Source of the DNA: Aliidiomarina quisquiliarum
GTDB taxonomy: Bacteria; Pseudomonadota; Gammaproteobacteria; Enterobacterales; Alteromonadaceae
Length of the DNA: 64,000 bases
Direction of reading: 5' to 3'
Assembly: GCF_023922585.1 (NCBI RefSeq)
Contig: NZ_JAMFTN010000052.1
Coordinates: 1-64,000 of the forward strand
This document shows, one piece after another, positions 62,478 through 64,000 of the stretch. Below the pieces are notes generated by a model. It was not told the DNA's origin, did not search any database, and saw nothing but the letters and a program-made list of their open reading frames with translations. The first letter of the stretch is position 1. The number at the start of each line of letters is the position of its first letter. The position numbers and the translations under genes are program-made.

Positions 62478-64000
62478 ACGGAGTTGGAGCGCTGCCTAAG
62501 CGCGACAGTAACTGATGTAAATCAGATTGCACACCGCCGGCAGTTACCTGCTTGCCGGCGCCAGGGCCGCTAATAACCAGTGGCATGTCGTTATACCATT
62601 CGCTAAAAATAACAAAAATATTTTCGCCTGGAATTAGGTTGGTAAGCATGTCTTTATCGGAAATAAAGTCGATGCCTACACGTGCGTTACTACGATCGTT
62701 TTCAACTGAAAAACTAGCCATTAAACGAGGTAGTTTGCCATCAACGCGGGCTTCAGCCCAAAGTTTTTCCATTGGCTCGTTCAATTCGTCTAAACGCTGC
62801 ATAAACTCGTCTAAAGGAAGAGTGGCTAAGTGTTCTGGCACCAAGCTTTGCACATCAACGTCGCCCCAGTCGAGCGAAGCACCAATATCGCGGGCAACAA
62901 TCAGTAACTTGCGCACAATGTCTTGGCAAGACAAGTCTTCCCGAGGGTCTGGCTCTGTATAACCTTCTTCTTTGGCGCGACGTACTAAGTCGCCAAAACT
63001 TTCAATGCCTTCGTCGTAATTTTCAAATAGCCAGCTTAGCGTGCCTGAAAAAATACCAGAAATGCTTCTTATCCGGTCGCCCGAGCGAATTAAGTCTTTA
63101 ATGGCATAGTTCAAAGGTAGGCCAGCGCCCACGGTGGTGTTGTACAGCCACTCGCGCTCCCACTCTTGCTGAATGGTACGGATTTCACGATACATAGCTT
63201 CAGGGGCCGCTCCTGCACGCTTATTGGCACTGATTATATGCAAGCCGTTGGCGAAAAAGCTGGAGTAATGACGAGCAATGTCGTCGGAATCGGTTAAGTC
63301 GATGGCTACTAGCTCGTCGTAGGGCGCATTCGGCAGTTCACGCAACAGTTCTGTGAGCACATAAGGGCGGGCTAAACGGTTGAAGTCGTCTTGCCAGTTA
63401 TTTAGTTCAACGCCATTATAGTCAAGCCATAAACGCGATGAATTAGCGACACCCATAATTTTAACGTCGATAGATTCATTTATATGATCACGCTGTTGGC
63501 GGAACAATTTAAGCCATTCGCTACCAATATTGCCACAGCCAATAACCAACAAACCAACACTACGGCGGAAATTAAACAACAAGCTATGTAGCCGGTTTAA
63601 AAAACTGTGGTCGAGCTTTTGCCCCAAAATAGCAATGGCAGAATTGTTGTTTTCAGCCACCGCAAAGTGGTGCAGGTGCTGCTCGTCTACTTCGCGCTTT
63701 AGTACAGCGAACTGGCGGGTTTCTTTAATTCGTGCACCCACTAAGGCCACCATGCTGTAGCCGCTGATTTCTCGCACCTGCTCGGCGGCGTCTTGCTCAC
63801 TAAACCACTGGCGTACATATTCCAGTAGGTTTTGATGGAACGCAAAATGTTGTTTGCCGTTATTAATCCAGCTAATAAGTGGCTCAAGGCCTTTTTCATT
63901 AAAGGCGCGCAGTAGCTGTTTGTGTTCTAAAGCAATGCTAAATAGGGTTACGTCTTGTAACGACGTAAGTACCTTACCTTGGGCATCGGTATAGTCGTAC
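62476..64000 (-). CDS. metL: Bifunctional aspartokinase/homoserine dehydrogenase II, 3' part
   Basis: The frame is open to the right edge of the window, so the 5' end is outside; 507 codons are visible. Visible parts are the end of the aspartokinase region with ACT-type segments (YSMVALVGARI) and a full homoserine dehydrogenase domain. That domain has the NAD motif VIGCGNIGSEWL, ISANKRAG, YNTTVGAGLP, GIFSGTLSWLF, EGYTEPDPREDLS and the end GPGAGKQVTAGGVQSDL. These match MetL of methionine biosynthesis better than ThrA. An internal GTG that would give a shorter protein is not the true start. Confidence 0.94.
   Translation of the reverse strand, partial: YDYTDAQGKVLTSLQDVTLFSIALEHKQLLRAFNEKGLEPLISWINNGKQHFAFHQNLLEYVRQWFSEQDAAEQVREISGYSMVALVGARIKETRQFAVLKREVDEQHLHHFAVAENNNSAIAILGQKLDHSFLNRLHSLLFNFRRSVGLLVIGCGNIGSEWLKLFRQQRDHINESIDVKIMGVANSSRLWLDYNGVELNNWQDDFNRLARPYVLTELLRELPNAPYDELVAIDLTDSDDIARHYSSFFANGLHIISANKRAGAAPEAMYREIRTIQQEWEREWLYNTTVGAGLPLNYAIKDLIRSGDRIRSISGIFSGTLSWLFENYDEGIESFGDLVRRAKEEGYTEPDPREDLSCQDIVRKLLIVARDIGASLDWGDVDVQSLVPEHLATLPLDEFMQRLDELNEPMEKLWAEARVDGKLPRLMASFSVENDRSNARVGIDFISDKDMLTNLIPGENIFVIFSEWYNDMPLVISGPGAGKQVTAGGVQSDLHQLLSRLGSAPTP

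Noticed and set aside
62476-63777. Stand-alone homoserine dehydrogenase starting at an internal GTG
   Set aside because: The frame continues open to the window edge with ACT-linked sequence, so the visible gene is a partial bifunctional MetL.
1-64000. CRISPR array, prophage, insertion sequence, tRNA or rRNA
   Set aside because: No regularly spaced repeats, transposase, phage structural genes or recognisable RNA gene sequences were seen; xerC is the housekeeping recombinase.

Overview
The window is a gene-dense, roughly mid-GC stretch of a Gram-negative chromosome. Markers are a TamA/TamB pair, lipoproteins with lipoboxes, two TonB-dependent receptors and PBP1A. Gene content and order point to a gammaproteobacterium, most likely a marine Alteromonadales-type organism; Idiomarinaceae is a guess from protein character and not proven. 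I saw no rRNA, tRNA, insertion sequence, prophage or CRISPR array.

Layout. 1-2756: a REP-like palindromic repeat, a long structured leader, the DEAD-box helicase gene deaD, and sodC whose Shine-Dalgarno is predicted to be buried in a hairpin. 2753-12121 (minus): tamB-tamA, then hemY, a fused hemD-hemX gene and hemC. 12318-23220: lptM-lysA-dapF-DUF484-xerC-(hypothetical)-yigB-uvrD, then rarD-thioesterase (minus) and recQ. This matches the E. coli hem/dapF/xerC/uvrD/rarD/recQ neighbourhood, with cyaA, cyaY, corA and pldA missing. 23460-31269: an Oar-like TonB-dependent receptor facing a tricorn-type protease, DUF502 and MAPEG genes.

31397-42250: a CrbS/CrbR-like signalling pair (SSS-transporter hybrid kinase and LuxR-type regulator, tail to tail), a second TonB-dependent receptor, and a divergent operon of GntP-type permease, acyl-CoA ligase and MetX-like lipoprotein hydrolase. 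A palindrome lies between the divergent units. I read this as a possible sensing, uptake and CoA-activation module for a carboxylate or its ester. 42251-42587 has no clear protein gene but holds a good promoter and a run of hairpins with GGA motifs, a candidate small RNA. 42588-46549: flavin monooxygenase, BASS transporter, epimerase and TSUP exporter. 46643-51176: a 50-residue membrane protein, asparaginase, a YcgN-type protein, an HI0933-type flavoprotein and a YfcC-type transporter.

51309-60706: dam-elaA-rsmJ facing damX-aroB-aroK, followed by two small genes that look like remnants of pilM and pilP, and divergent mrcA. The usual pilMNOPQ-aroKB-damX-dam order has been rearranged and eroded. 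60737-64000: an ATP-sulfurylase homologue with an altered substrate motif and a C-terminal extension, then the 3' part of metL, which runs off the right edge.

The items most worth following are the ATP-sulfurylase-like protein, the candidate small RNA, the eroded pil locus, the CrbSR-associated module, and the RNA structures around deaD and sodC. All functional statements come from motif reading; no database search was possible.
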